Shown: positions 1 to 13,247, counted from the first letter of the stretch. The stretch is 64,000 bases of DNA from Filosporella fistucella (GCA_030077755.1 JAQJZZ010000017.1:1054001-1118000), one strand, 5' to 3'. Program-made: numbers and translations. The notes: generated by a model from the letters alone, not told the origin.

Positions 1-142
1 TCACAAAAGACATCAATCACATCACACACGGGTGAGAATAGTGACAAGAATGGACTGCTTGCTCGAGCCTATTGATGCACCTCGACTGGGATTGCAGGCG
101 CTGTGACTGTCTATTGGCCTCAGCTCAATTACAAAATGATTT

Positions 143-3100
143 ATGCTCAATTGCGGTGAGCATCGCAACCACAGAGAAGCAATCCTCAATTCTCACTCAT
201 ATACCACCCGTGATGCACCACGATTCCTGAAGCCTCTTTCCCCAAGATGGCTACAACACCCAACTCTGATTGCCACCCCCGTTCTGCTGATCTGCAAACC
301 CCTGGCACGTGATCCGATCTCTGCATCGCGGTAAAATGAGTTAGTCCCGTTTCAAGCACCCCTCTACCAAGAACTATTGAACTTATTTCGAGCCTCCTCT
401 TCTGAGCCATACCTAGCTGTCCATATCCTTGCTGACTATTGTCTCGAAAGGTCAATCACAAGACAGCTTGGGCGAGAGATTGACGAACACTTTCTCCCCA
501 ATCGACTTCGACGTTTGGAATGCGACCCTGAAACCTTCCACGACTCCAACCTTTGCGAGATTCGGACCGGACGCACGAGAGCCTCCTCCAAGCCAGATTT
601 CTCCATTTACTACCCGATTTGCGCCCTCAGACCTACAGTCGCAACCCTCCAACCTTTCGCCGCGACTCCTGTCCGGTGGCAGGCTGAGCGACTCGAAAAG
701 TCACCATCGACAAACCAGTATTGTCCATGGCATACAGCATTCTAGGAATGGGAGCTACGCCAGTTCTACGTCCAGTCCGCTGAGCCCACAGATGATAATT
801 GCAGCTGGTACAGAGAGGTCAGATGCATCCAGTATGGGCGATTCAACCTTTGCTCCCAATTTCTCGGGCATGAACAGCGGAGCGTCGTTCAGCTCGAGTT
901 CGACAGCAGTACCAGATCACACCCAGAATGGCGGAGAGAATGGCAGCCATAGTTTGACACAGAGGAGGGTGGAACGAATGCACAGTGGGAGGAGTAGCAG
1001 GGACCATCGCCATCATCATTCACATTCCAGACATCATCATAAAGAGGAGCTTAAGACAGTTGGCGAATATGCGCTGCATGTACTGTTCACATCAGTCAGT
1101 CTTTCCACCAATTCTTATCAGGGCTGTTGTAATAATTATTTTCCAGTTCATTGCTCAAGCCGAAGAGAAAATCAGTCAATGTATAACTATACCACTAGAT
1201 CCTGAACCACAGATAGAACAAATATGCGGTCCAGGTGTAGATCCAACCTTCGACCAGCTGATATCAGCCCTGGGTCATATCGCAAGTCAAAAACCCAAAC
1301 CTCTGATTGATTCGATGATGCTATGGCGCAAGAACAAAAGTGATGCTGCAAGTGAAGCTCGGAGTCAGCTCCAGGCTCAACAACAGGTATGCTTGTTCCC
1401 ACCAAAATACTCGTCGTATACTTATCGCTGTTCGTACAGTCTCGACCAGGACTTCCTGGCCAAATGATCCGAAGAAATACAGAGCCTCCTCATATGATAC
1501 AGGATGATCCCATGTCTCCTAATGTCCAACCTACAATTGCCGCACGTCAAGAATTTGTCGCACAAGCCGAACGTCGTTCAACCGCATCGATATACATACT
1601 TTGTCGAGTTTTGATGGAAGTTATTGGTCAAAGTACATTGCAATGTATTACTCCCGAGATGGAAGAAAAACTGGAGGGTATAATTTTCGGCCAGCTGAAG
1701 ATCGCTGATGCGGATCAACTCAATAACTCTCCCCTGAAGATGGCAAATTGGTTTTTGTTTAGCCAGCTTCTTGGCGTTATGAGCGAAATTAATTTCGAGA
1801 GTGTTGCAGATAGATTTATAGCCGATCTTGAAAAGTCGCAAAAGGATATGATCATGAAAGGGCCAAACAACCAAGAAATTGAAGGTAGAATGGAGCTTGT
1901 TCTTGGAGGAATGAAGCATCTTCGAATCAAGGTATATCCGGAAGATGCGTGGGATCAGTCTTGCGATTTTATGATCTCCCTGGGACGATTCTTCGCCCGA
2001 TCACATGGTCATCGACTCAAATATGCATATTGCCAGGCCCTCGAAATCCTCCTGCTTCCAATTGCTGCAAAGGCCAACACAGAATTGAACATGCCAAAAT
2101 GGACAGAGGTACTTGGGACCATTGGGCCTCGCCTGGCATCTATGTTTGTCAAAGCTCGCCACTGGGCAGTTGCTCTACCACTGACTGCTACCTTACTCTG
2201 TGTCTCTCCCATCGAAACATTTTCTACACAGTGGTTGCAACTCGTGCTAGGCAACCCATTGCAACAAAAGTTCAAAGATCGCTCATCAAGACCTATATGC
2301 TTGCAAGTCATTTCTAGACTTCTATGGACATACCTCTATAGGACACCAGATACCCTTAATTCTACCATCAAGAAGCTCGAAGAGGTGATGAGGCTCGTCC
2401 TCCCTCCAGGCCGAAGGACATATGTGTCGACAGATCCCAATATCGCAGATCCCCTGATTCAGATAATTCGTATCATAGGGTATAAACATCAAGACTACTG
2501 TTTACGAACAATCGTATTTCCCCTGATCAACGCCGATCTGTTTGCTTCTGGGAGAGATTTGAAAGTGGAGCAATTAGAGCCAGAGAAAATGGTCATTGGA
2601 ATTAGAGCATTTCTTGCGATCATGTCTGACCTGGAGAAGGGGGAGCAAGGGCGGCCGCCTTTTCCACAGCACTACCAGCCTCTGCCAATATTCGATAGAC
2701 TGCCAACTTCCCCCATAATGACGGCTCCACGAAGCCCTATACCAGCCCCGACGGAAGTTCGAAGTCAAGAGGATAGATTGTCCCGACCAGTACTCACCAA
2801 CGCTCTGAGCGATGTGGCAAGAGAGTACTATGCGAAATTCTGCGAGATACTGGGCAAAATAACCATCATTTGTGACAACACCTTCGGCGGGCAAGCCGTA
2901 CTTGACGAGAAATTCAACAGCCCTGCTCCAAAAACACCGCTTGCTGACAGTTTCAACTTCGCACGTCGGGATGATCATCAAAGCCCGTCAGATCAAAAAC
3001 AAGGATTTTATGAGCTTTTGCACGTCGCAGTCCAGGCTCTCCCTCGCTGTCTTTCTGCGGATATTCCATTCAATTCATTGGTCAATCTACTATGCACAGG

Positions 3101-6100
3101 GACTGCCCATGTGCAATACAATATTGCAGAATCTTCGGCTCAGTCATTGAAATCGATAGCTAGGCAAGCCCATGCACAGCAAGTCACAATTGGATTTGCT
3201 CGATTCATTTTCAACTTTGATGATCGATATTCCACTATGTCAGATGGCGGGATGCTAGGACCTGGACATATCGAAAGTACACTAAAACTCTATGTCGAAC
3301 TGTTGCAAATTTGGATTGAGGAGATCAAGCATAAAACCAAAGAAGCCGCTGCTGACATATCTGAGGATGGAAGTCCAGACAAGCGAGGTATGCAGCTGGA
3401 TATTTCGGGCATATGGGCACACGTCGATGAGGTTGAGTCTCACGGACTGTTCTTCCTCTGTTCGCAGTCGAGGAGAGTCCGAGCTTTTGCTGTGACAGTA
3501 TTGCGTCTTATCACCGAGTTCGACACTGCTCTTGGTAAAGACAATGGCAGACTTATCCATATTCTCGAGGGGGATTCTATGCGTGTCATGGATTTCAATG
3601 ATGAGCATCTATCAGTTGCCGAACGAAGCCGATTGCAACGAGGTTTGAGGAAGACTAACTCACAAAGCGCTCTGATTGAGCTCTGTAGCAGCGAGGTTTC
3701 TTATGACACAACTTTGTGGTTCAAAATCTTCCCAAACCTGATTCGAATCAGTTACGACCGTTGCCCGTTTGCTGTTACTCTTGGGCGAGAGCTGATTTGC
3801 AACCGCATCCTGCAGATGTACAAAGGTATAGTCGCCTTGGCAGAAGTGACTCGAGGACCCCAGTATGGGTCATTTGATCGATTCGAAACTGGCAGTGGCC
3901 GACTACTTTCACGGTCTTCCACCACTCCTCCAGAAGTATTGATCGAGCAGTGGAAGCTGTATTTGATTGTTGCTTGTACCACTCTTTCCGACAAAGGAGG
4001 ACAACAGCAATCTTCTCCGCCAGCTTCTCAACACCTCCGAAAAGGTTCGAAACAGAGTCAAACCCAAGAGAAGATCACCTCAGCTCGATCACTGTTCAAG
4101 TATCTCATCCCATTACTGTCAGTTAGTCCTACATCTATACGGGATGCAGTTGTGGTAGCTTTGGGATCGATCAACGTCAATATTTATAAGACTCTGCTTG
4201 AGGAATTACAGGGTGCTGTGAGTCGGTGCAATGATGATGCAAGAGCTAGGATTCATCAACGTACCGCAAGCAGCCCGAGGAGAAACAGACGGACTGATAT
4301 TCTGCGAACAGAAATCACTCATGTTTATAGACTCACTTCTCACTTTTTGAAGGATTCGGATGTTCACCAGGACGATTGGATCCTCAACAATCTTGTGGTG
4401 TATGCCAAAGATCTGAAGCTATTCCTGATGGATGGAGAGGTTCAAATGGATTGGGAATTCCAGAAGTTGAGGCGTCACTATTGTGGTTTGATGGAAGAAC
4501 TATTCGAGGGCATAAATCGCACCAAGGATCCATCTCGATGGATGACGTTTGAATCAAGGAAGTCTTCATTCGCTTTGATGGAAGATTGGTGTGGCTACTC
4601 ACCAAATCAAAATCAGATTCGCCAACGAGAAGACAGTATGCGCCAGTCAATGATTGACCAACAATCACTAGGCGAGAGGGGAACTGTGACAGCAGCAATG
4701 GAGATCGAGAAAAGGAATCTCCGTACTGCAGCCCTTAGTGCTATGGCCGCTTTGTGTGGAGGCCCAGTGAGCATCACAACCGAAAGTCGTGCCAATCTTC
4801 AATTTGATATCAGACGCATGCTTTCATGGATTGATAGTATCTTCAATTCAGGGAGCGACCGAATGCATATAATCGGAAGGAGAGCGCTCAAGAATCTCAT
4901 CACACACAACAAGGAGTTTCCGTATCTGCTGGAGCACTCTATCACGAAGTGCTATTTAGCCGAATCGCCAAAAGTCCTCGAGAGCTATTTCGAGGTCGTC
5001 ACTCAGGTACTTCTTGAGCACCCAGATTACCCAATGCCATTTTGGAAGCTTCTCGGCATTGGATTGTATACTCTTGGCAGTGAAATGAGCGAGATAAGAT
5101 CGAAATCTGCTCATGTGCTTCGTGCATTAGAGGAACGACAACAGAAAAGTTCCAAAATTCAAGACTATGATATCAGTATCTCTGATAAAACAAAGGCAGT
5201 GTACAAGCTTGCACAGTTTGAGATCTCTAAGCGTCTGTCCCAGAAGCATTCCGAGCTGGCATTCATCATATTCTCCGAATTTACGATGTATTTCAGAGAG
5301 CTTCAAGCATCGGCACAGCGGAACATGATCGCTGCAATTCTGCCTTGGATTCAGATAATCGAGCTTCAACTTGATCCAAACGGGGGCCCAACTGCACAAT
5401 CATATGTTTTGCTCACCAACTTGTTTGAGATCACGATCAAATCTGGGAAGTCACTGCACAACGAAGTACAAGCCATGTGGCAAGCCTTGGCAACTGGACC
5501 TCACGCTGGCAATGTACAGCTAGTATTAGACTTCATCATGCTACTTTGCCTAGACCGCCGAGAGCAGAACTTTGTTGAGTATGCAAAGCAGATTGTTGTG
5601 TTCTTATCAAGTACTCCGGCTGGTGTCAAGGTTGTTGAGTTTCTTTTGATGCAGATCACGCCAAAGGCCATGATTCCGAATGAGAAGCGCGAGCTTATTC
5701 CGCCTCCTCCCGACACTGGCAAATTTCCATACCTTGCAGAGCTGTCTGAGGCATTACCAGTTGGCGCCAAGCAGGCAGGATTCTCGCTTGGGCAATTGTC
5801 ATTGATTTTGTTGGTCGATTTGATGGTATCTCCAGTTCAGCTTGTCGCTGAAAACGTGCCACTTTTGTTGCAGGTCGTGACAGTTCTCTGGGACCACTAT
5901 ATACCCTTGGTCCAAGAACAAGCTCGGGAGATGCTCATACATCTTATCCATGAACTTGTCATCTCGAGAATAGATGACGAGCAAGTTGTGCCAACGAAGA
6001 AGTCTATTGAAGATTTTATTGAGTCGATCCGGCGCCATGATCCAAAGGTGGTATGGGCTTATGAAGACAACAACGGAAAGGTCGATGACCAAGACAACAA

Positions 6101-8168
6101 AGTTCCTGCCGGAATGGAGCTCCTTACAAATGAGGTTGTCAAAAACTTCGAAGTCACATACCCTGGCATTCAAGATCAATGGGGTAAACTGTCGTTGACC
6201 TGGGCAACATCGTGTCCTGTGCGTCATCTTGCTTGCAGATCATTCCAAATTTATCGATGTATCCTCACATCTCTAGACCAGCCTATGTTGGCAGACATGC
6301 TTGCCAGATTGTCAAACACAATTGCTGACGAAGATGCGGATGTTCAAACCTTTTCGATGGAGATTTTGACAACTTTGAAAACATTGATATGCAAGTTGGA
6401 TCCTGCAGACATTATCACCTTTCCACAACTTTTTTGGACAACGTGTGCATGCTTGGATACTATCAACGAAAGAGAATTTTTGGAAGCTTTGGGAATGCTC
6501 GAAGAGCTGTTATTAAAGCTAGATCTGAGCGATTCAAATGTCCGACAACTCCTCGCTGAAGGAAAACCACCTAGGTGGGAAGGATCATTTGGTGGCCTTC
6601 AGCCTCTGGTTCACAAGGGACTTCGTTCTTCATTATGTCACGACTTGACGATGAAGACTCTTAATAAACTTGTTCAACTGCCCAACGATGATTTGATTGG
6701 AGACGACAGCCGCTTACTATTCGCTGTCCTTGCCAATTTTCCCAGATTTCTTCATGCCATGGACCAAGAAACTATTGATACCGAAAGTGTCAAGAGCGCA
6801 AACATTCTTGCCGAAGTTGCTGAAATGCAAGGATGCAGTACTATTTCAAGAGCCTTGAGCGGATTTGCAAACTCGCGATACAGAACAAGTAAAGATTTCC
6901 TCGCCCAACTTGTATCTGCAATCCGTGAAGCATTCTTTCCCCTGTTCGACTTCGGAAGCCTTACATTTCTCATGGGCCTCTTGACCAATAGCATTCCGTG
7001 GTTCAAGCTCAAGACCATGCGAATTCTGTGCGCGATGATTCCGGACATCGACATGCAGAAGCCGGAGATTGCATCCCATGGCCCTGATCTGATATCACCT
7101 CTTCTGAGACTGCTGCAGACTGAGTTCTGTATGGAGGCACTGGAGGTTTTAGACCAGATCATGACAATGACGGGTACTTCCATGGATAAACATCATCTGC
7201 GCATGAGTATGACGAGATCCTCATCCAAAGCAATTCGTAAGGAGTATGAGCGGACACAAAGTCTTTTTGGTATTCCAGAAGAATCTGGCTGGTCGATCCC
7301 TGTTCCTGCTAAGCATGCCGAAATCACAAGGGCAAACGTCCACGCCGCATTCTACATGTGCCAGAATTCAGAAAATATGGACCCAGAGACAGCACCAACA
7401 CCAGAAGTTGAATTCCATGTTGACGACTTCCAATATGGATATTTCCCAGTTCCTGAAAGAACCGAAACAATGATGTCCGATGAGGGAAGAGGAGATGGAA
7501 ATATAGGGGATCTGGTGATGAAGCTGGATAGCTTGGATGACTTCTTCGAGGATAGCCTTCAAAGCCCTACGAGTGATGGTCGATCATCGAGGACAATCAC
7601 CGAAATTGGATTCTCTGGGGAAGGATTCGAATCAGGAGCACAGCTGTATGATGAACAAACCCTGCCTATCCTTCACCAATCACTCGCCAGGACATCAAGT
7701 AGTGCATCGTTTCAAAACGGCTTTGCTGACATGCGACCAGCAACAGCGAACCCGCCCACAAACGCGATGAATCCTGGAGCTTTTAATCTAGCTCCAACCA
7801 GTCGACCAAGTTTACATTCACGATCGGTGACCTCGCCTTCGGCGCCAGCTTCATTTCAAAGCAATGTAACAAGTTACACGTCGGATGATGACTACCCAGA
7901 AGAGGTGTTTTCCGATGGTGATGATGAACGAACAGCGACTACAGGGGAGGGATCATTTTTTCTCGAAAACATGATCAAACCGTTAGCACAAGGAACTCGT
8001 TCCGGCATGCGAAGGCTGACTGGCGGGAGATCAAGAGACAATGAACGGATGAGAGACAATCTCCGAGTCGAGAGGAGGGGACTGTCACAGCCGCCAAAAT
8101 CGCCACGGGTACCAAAGGTGCCCCAGGCGTATCTGCAAAAGACAACCAGTCCGGGGGAGCAATTGTAG
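143..8168 (+). CDS. TAO3: Cell morphogenesis protein Tao3/Pag1 (Furry/Mor2 family)
   Basis: Giant HEAT/armadillo-like scaffold of the RAM/MOR network. Known family members work with NDR kinases (Cbk1/Orb6) in polarised growth and cell separation. Inferred exons 143-155, 451-1094, 1147-1386 and 1440-8168 give 2541 aa, close to yeast Tao3 (about 2380 aa). The first 200 residues are disordered, Ser-rich and carry a His/Arg/Ser tract before the start of the conserved Mor2-Pag1 N domain (GEYALHVLFTS joined to FIAQAEEKI). Introns 1095-1146 and 1387-1439 are both phase 0 with clear junctions. The last 6.7 kb is one open exon; its final 250 residues are again Ser/acidic-rich. The 5' end is uncertain: the frame is closed by a stop at 414, so a spliced start is needed. 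The ATG at 143 with donor GTGAGC at 156 and acceptor at 450 keeps phase; the ATG at 136 with an acceptor at 466 does too. Family call is firm. Confidence 0.93.
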
Positions 8169-8888
8169 AGTATGGTGCTAATCTAATGAGACCATTTATG
8201 CAGCGATTATGAGCGTTAGATTGGTGGGCGTTGTAAAATTTCCAGGGATCTGTGTATAATATGTTTGCGCCTCGGTCAGGTGGGCAGATATTTTTAGTAG
8301 GATGCGAGATGTACTCGTAGCAAATTGGATTCTTTGATGTGAATAGAGAGAATGAAATGTGATGACATGTTACATTTTTAGGTGAGACTTGTATGCCCTG
8401 TGCTTCGAAGTCTTCAAAAATAATTGTCTCCTAAACCCAAAAAAAAATCCGTTGAAATTTTATCCACAAGGCAACATAAGCCAGTACACTCTTGAGCAAG
8501 TTGTCCAGACATTGATGGTGAAACAGGATACCTTCTTCATTGTTATCTGTGGTGGAATAGTCCTTCGATCAGGTGAGCTTCTTCGAAACTTGTAATTGAG
8601 AGTTAATTGTTCTCGAACTCGACGACTTACATGGTAAATTGTACCATGACATACTCCAGTAGTACTTCACGTCTATTGATACCTTGACATCGCAAACTTG
8701 TTCAGATAATATTTACATTGAATAAGTATGCCAAGTCTCTATACTGTAACCGCCCTGACCTCTTCTGAAAAGACTCTGTTAGCCTTTCATCATGCCCCCT
8801 CTGACTACTTGCCCCACCGATTCGTCTCGGACACTGATAATTATATACAGAGTATCTTCGCACAAGCCACCAAGACGCGTGAGGATCC
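8169..8888. other. Intergenic, convergent 3' ends
   Basis: AT-rich spacer between the 3' ends of the Tao3 gene and the minus-strand nitrilase gene. It presumably holds both 3' UTRs and polyadenylation signals. A 68-codon open frame at 8389-8595 has no recognisable features. I see no RNA gene or repeat here. Confidence 0.6.
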
Positions 8889-10052
8889 CTACGCCGTAAT
8901 GTTATACTGCAAGAGATCACTGATCAAATTTGTCTTTTTGAGTACAAACGTCCCAATGACCTTTGGAATATAGTATGGCCAAGCATCTTCAATCTGCTTC
9001 AGGACACCCCACGACTGCTCACCGTTGATATTGTACGTCCTTGACCTGTTGAAGCTAGTCGTATTGATAGAAGTATAGAGCATTGGTGTAGTAAATGGTA
9101 CAGAAGCAAGCATTTCTGCAGTTTCTATACCATCTGCCCCGAAAACAGCACTATAACCGACGCCAGCCCAGATCGTGACTGCCCCGGCATTGACAGCATA
9201 TGTTCGTACCGCTGCTGCGTTCACCTCCAGTGTCTCCCAGGATAGAGCCTTGGGGTCTTTGGCATCTGGTGTATAAGGAGCTGCAGCGATGTGGATGTGC
9301 TCGGCTTGTGCGAGCAAAGGGAATACCTCTGTAGGTCGGAAGTGTCTGTCGAGGTTAGTCTGGTTTCGCTATGGGATACAGCTTAGACAACATACTCCCA
9401 GCATTCGAGAATGCCCCAGCGTCCATAGGGTGTGTCAATGACTCTTAGACCGTCCATAGTGCCATCACTCCAGATATCCCTCTCTCCACCTGAAGGTCGG
9501 ACTTTTTGACGGTGAAGAAGTACTTCTCCGTTGTTCGAGATGATAGCTTGGGCCATGTAAATTGACTGTGCTGTCTTCTCGGAAAACGCGAGAGCAAGGT
9601 AGATGTTATTCGTCTTGGCAGATGCTAGGAGGCGATTCCAGTGAGGTCCAGGGACCATCATGGAGTTATCAATGTACTCCTCGACATGGTCGACGATCCA
9701 TTGTGGGTTGTTACCGACAGGGTATCTATCAATGATATTAGCTAAACTTTGAAGTATAATATAAATAAAACATATCTCACCCAGGAAACCATAACTCTGG
9801 GAAGACAATGAGATTTGCGCCGTTCGAAGCTGCTTCTTCGATGAAACCCTCGGCTTCCGTGACAGTAGCATTGAGATCAAAGTGTAAGCCAGTGTAGTTC
9901 CGGCTAAGTAGAGGTAATGGGAATCCTGAAGGGGGTGCTCTGACAAGGGCTACCGTCAAATTTTTGTAGTCGGTCGTAGTCAGGTTGCTACAAGTTACAG
10001 CCAGAACGTTGGTCGCAGCTGTAAGAGTGAAAAAGATCTTGGTGAAGAGCAT
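8889..10052 (-). CDS. Secreted nitrilase-superfamily carbon-nitrogen hydrolase
   Basis: Three exons (10052-9781, 9725-9396, 9345-8889) give 352 aa. Introns 9726-9780 (GTGAG donor) and 9346-9395 (GTATGT donor) restore the nitrilase core exactly, including the CWEH that spans the second junction. The expected Glu-Lys-Cys triad is visible: E86 in FPELW, K165 in HRQKVRP and C199 in ECWEH. Nitrilases of this type turn nitriles into acids plus ammonia, or amides; the substrate cannot be read from sequence. The N-terminus (about residues 1-19, ending near NVLAVTCS) looks like a cleavable signal peptide, and several N-x-S/T sites follow, so the enzyme is probably secreted. This is unusual, as most fungal nitrilases are cytosolic. 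It lies divergent to a Zn2Cys6 regulator about 0.9 kb away. A branch such as vanin/biotinidase-like amidase is possible, but the CWEH motif favours nitrilase. Confidence 0.88.
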
Positions 10053-10113
10053 TTTAGGCGGGACCGCTGTTTCAAACTTGGCTGGATGTCTCTTCTGAAG
10101 GGGCTCCGATGGA

Positions 10114-10121
10114 TTTATATA
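10114..10121 (-). promoter_or_regulatory. Probable TATA box of the nitrilase gene
   Basis: On the minus strand this reads TATATAAA, about 62 nt upstream of the nitrilase ATG (10052). That spacing fits a TATA-dependent start with a short leader. TATA promoters in fungi often mark inducible genes, so this agrees with a regulated enzyme. Motif seen directly; function inferred. Confidence 0.5.
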
Positions 10122-10940
10122 TCTGTCCCAGTCCCATTCTCAAACTGAATAGAGCCGTTCTAGCTCGCCGTTGAGAATTTTGCAATCATTGCGGTATTAC
10201 ACTCCGCAAGTGGTTGACCCCATAGATAGATAATCGAAGATAAGAATGATATTCAGATTCTTCCACTTCAGTTCAGCCAGGCTGCATTCCCAGCACGACA
10301 TGTCCGTCGTTGTCACGGCAAGGTATCGTGGCGACGTGGGACCACTGATATGCGATTCATGTCTTTACGTAGGAGATTGACGTTCGACCAGAGCGTGTAT
10401 CGTTCTGTGTATTTTCCTGAGCATTAAACGGCCAGCGCGCATTTCTCTGAGATCGCCACAACTGTCAGCCTCTCTAGACTCCTCAAAATTGATTGTATTA
10501 GCCGATATCATTTGCGGATGTTTCTTTTCCGCACAAGATAAGCTTATTATAAGGCTTAACACTAAAGGTAAGTGTGCTCGTACTCGGACTCGGTTTAGGT
10601 TTTGGCAGCAAAGAGGCGATACCTAAAGAACCTGGCCGAGAAATTGATGAAGCTCACCCGATTCATGCTTTCCGATTAGATCCCGCAGTTTGACGTTTAC
10701 CATTTGCTCTGGGAGATCAAATCCCGATGTATCTATATAGATACCAGAACGAGAGACCACGTGATACCGCGATACTGTTTCCATCCGGTTTTGTGAAGCA
10801 TTCATACTGTCTATCCCCTCATTCGACTTTCCCCACACTTTTCTTTGTACCTGTGAGATTTGGGCGATTCACCTACTGCTGCAGCAATCCCGGCATCTTC
10901 GTCTCAACTCAAGAGCCAGGCTACTGGAAATAGTCAGGCC
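10122..10940. other. Divergent promoter region, nitrilase / Zn2Cys6 regulator
   Basis: About 0.8 kb of non-coding DNA between two genes that point away from each other. It should contain the promoter of the regulator and the upstream sites of the nitrilase. I do not see a clear CGG inverted or direct repeat that could be named as the binding site of the neighbouring regulator. Confidence 0.5.
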
Positions 10941-13247
10941 ATGGAAGACAAAACACCGGTATCACAACGAACGAAAACGGCGTGCGAGGAATGTCGCAAA
11001 AATAAGCGAAAGGTAAATAAGTCATATATCATTGCATGAGAACATCGCTATACTGACAAGTAATAGTGTGATGGTGACAAGCCCGCATGTGGTCTTTGCC
11101 AGAAAAGTCGCAAGTCCTGCGTGTACGGCTTAGAGAGCCACAAAAGAAAGTCAGCATGCGCTATAATATAGGTGGCAACTTGCTCATCTCTTTCAGGCGC
11201 CAAAAATTCGAAGATAGTTATGTGAGAGGCTTGGAGGAGCAGGTGAAGACACTTACCCAATTGGTAGATGCGGGTAATATTCCCACCATAGACTCAGAAG
11301 ATGCAAGTCGCTGTTATGTGGATTCCGTACCAGGGTACATGACGAGTCATACTGGTGAGGAAAATGTGCAGTCATGTTTGATAATAGAGGACACTAAGTT
11401 GTATAGAGGAAGTCGGAGGTGGGACCTTGACATCAGGACAAGACAGTCTGGCAGTAAATGCACGATCCATCCAAGCAATGGAGGACCTTGGCTCCATGAT
11501 GCTGAAGCTTGACTTGAGCGATCAAGGGGAGCCAAATTTCACATTATCTACGAGTGAACCTCCTCTGCTTCGCAACAAGGGGCATAGCAGTCCCAAGTCC
11601 AACAAGAAACGTTGCCAGACGGACGAGAGCCCAGAAAACCATGCAGTACCTGCTAACCCAGCTTTAAAGACTCATCTCGTCGAGTGCTTCAGCTCAACAT
11701 TCAACCGTTTTCATCAACTTATAGGTACGGATGAGTTATACGCTATTGGCACACAAGACTTCTCATGCCTTCAAGACGATGTGCTCTTTCGAAACCTGGC
11801 AATACTGGCTATTGGTGGACTGTACTCAGACGCTTCAGATGCGAAAGGCTTGAGTCGATCGGCGGCAGACACTGCGGAAAACTTGATGGTTAAGTGTCTG
11901 AAGTATAACGCAACTCCTTTAGTTGTACAGGGCCTGACGCTGTTGTCATGGTTCTACTTGATGCTTGGCAACGACATGGCTAGCTGGAACTTCACCTGTA
12001 AGTTATGCCGAAAGACCACGTGGAGGGTAAGCGCTTACAGTTTTATATCAGCAAGTGCTACAGGACTGATACTACGATTGGGACTTCATGTCACTGCACT
12101 CAAGAATGACCCTCTTCAACATAACGTTGAGCAGCTTGAACTCTACCGCCTTCGAGTGCGAACATTCTGGTGCTATTTTTCGATCGACAGGTAAGGCCTC
12201 TCAGAACCGATCGCTGGCCAGACCAATGTAGTATGGCTAAATAAAAGTGTGGGTAGGATGATTACCAGTACCCTCGGAATGAATTGTACAATTCCATGGC
12301 AGCGTGTCAGAGTCAAACCATTCATCAGTATCGTTGAAGATGGAGGGACACTGGATGAGCGTGCTTTCAGCCGTCATGGAGAACTATGGCACCTGTGGGA
12401 CTCTTTCATGGATCAAATGTAGCGTCTCAGTCATACCCCCTACCTACTCCAATTGATATGCTGCAGGTATGCCTTCGACTGGGAGAATCTGACAAACCCC
12501 GGCAAACAATCGTTGATGTCACGCTCCTACAACGCTCTTGTAGTCTTTTACGGAGGGTCTCCTGAGGAGCTCCGGGGTCCTCCGCTAGATGCTCCCGACA
12601 GCGTCATATGCTTTCAATTAGCATACCATGCATCGGTACTTTTGGTACATAGGCCATTCCTTGGAGGCGCTGAGGGCAGCCAGACACGGAATCTGGCATT
12701 GCAGGGAGCAACTACAGCTGCTGTGGCGATCTGTCGCATCCTTCGGGAATATCGACGGAAGCGCCCACTCAAATCACTTCCACCACAGACAATGAATCAT
12801 ATTGTGTGTGCAGCAGCTATTCACCTCTTGAATGCAACTTCTGGGCGAGCAGGTCTGGGACGGAGCTCCAGCAGCCACTTGAGAGTCTGCATGGATGCGC
12901 TGTTAGCGGTGGGCGACCGGTGGAAGTCTAGACAGAACATATCGATAAGATTCATACGAAAGCTGGCACATAAGTGGAAGGTAGTTTGGGCTCTACCCCT
13001 ACAGTTCTGCGCACCATTCGATGGAGAGGAAAAAGAGTCCCAGGCGGGGCCGGCTTCTGCGGACATCAACAGCCATGTGTCGAAGTTTCGAGACTCCAGC
13101 CTCTTACACTACCCAGAGACCTCTGGTGATGTACTAGGCCATTTCAGCTCCTTCCCTGATAGAGACAGTACCCTGGAGCTGGAATGGCTATTCGCTGGAA
13201 GGAATATAGAGCAACAAGACGATTTCCAGCAGGCTAGCCATGGATGA
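10941..13247 (+). CDS. Zn(II)2Cys6 transcription factor with fungal-specific TF domain
   Basis: Inferred exons 10941-11012, 11067-11149, 11197-11354, 11437-11997, 12052-12190, 12257-12418 and 12467-13247 give 651 aa. The binuclear zinc cluster is at C15, C18, C25, C32, C35 and C42 (split by intron 1). It is followed by a basic linker and a short coiled segment (VRGLEEQVKTL). The middle region from about residue 200 (LVECFSSTFNRFHQLIGTD onward) matches the fungal-specific transcription factor domain (PF04082 type), including the SSATGLILRLGLHV and FWCYFSIDR blocks. It should act in the nucleus on CGG-type half-sites. The target is unknown; the divergent nitrilase gene is the obvious local candidate. 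The intron at 11998-12051 is 54 nt and stop-free, so retention would insert 18 residues. The intron at 11355-11436 is the least certain junction. Confidence 0.88.

Noticed and set aside
12233..12239. GGCTAAA match to the XlnR binding motif
   Set aside because: It lies inside an intron of the Zn2Cys6 gene, and a 7-mer is expected by chance several times in 64 kb.
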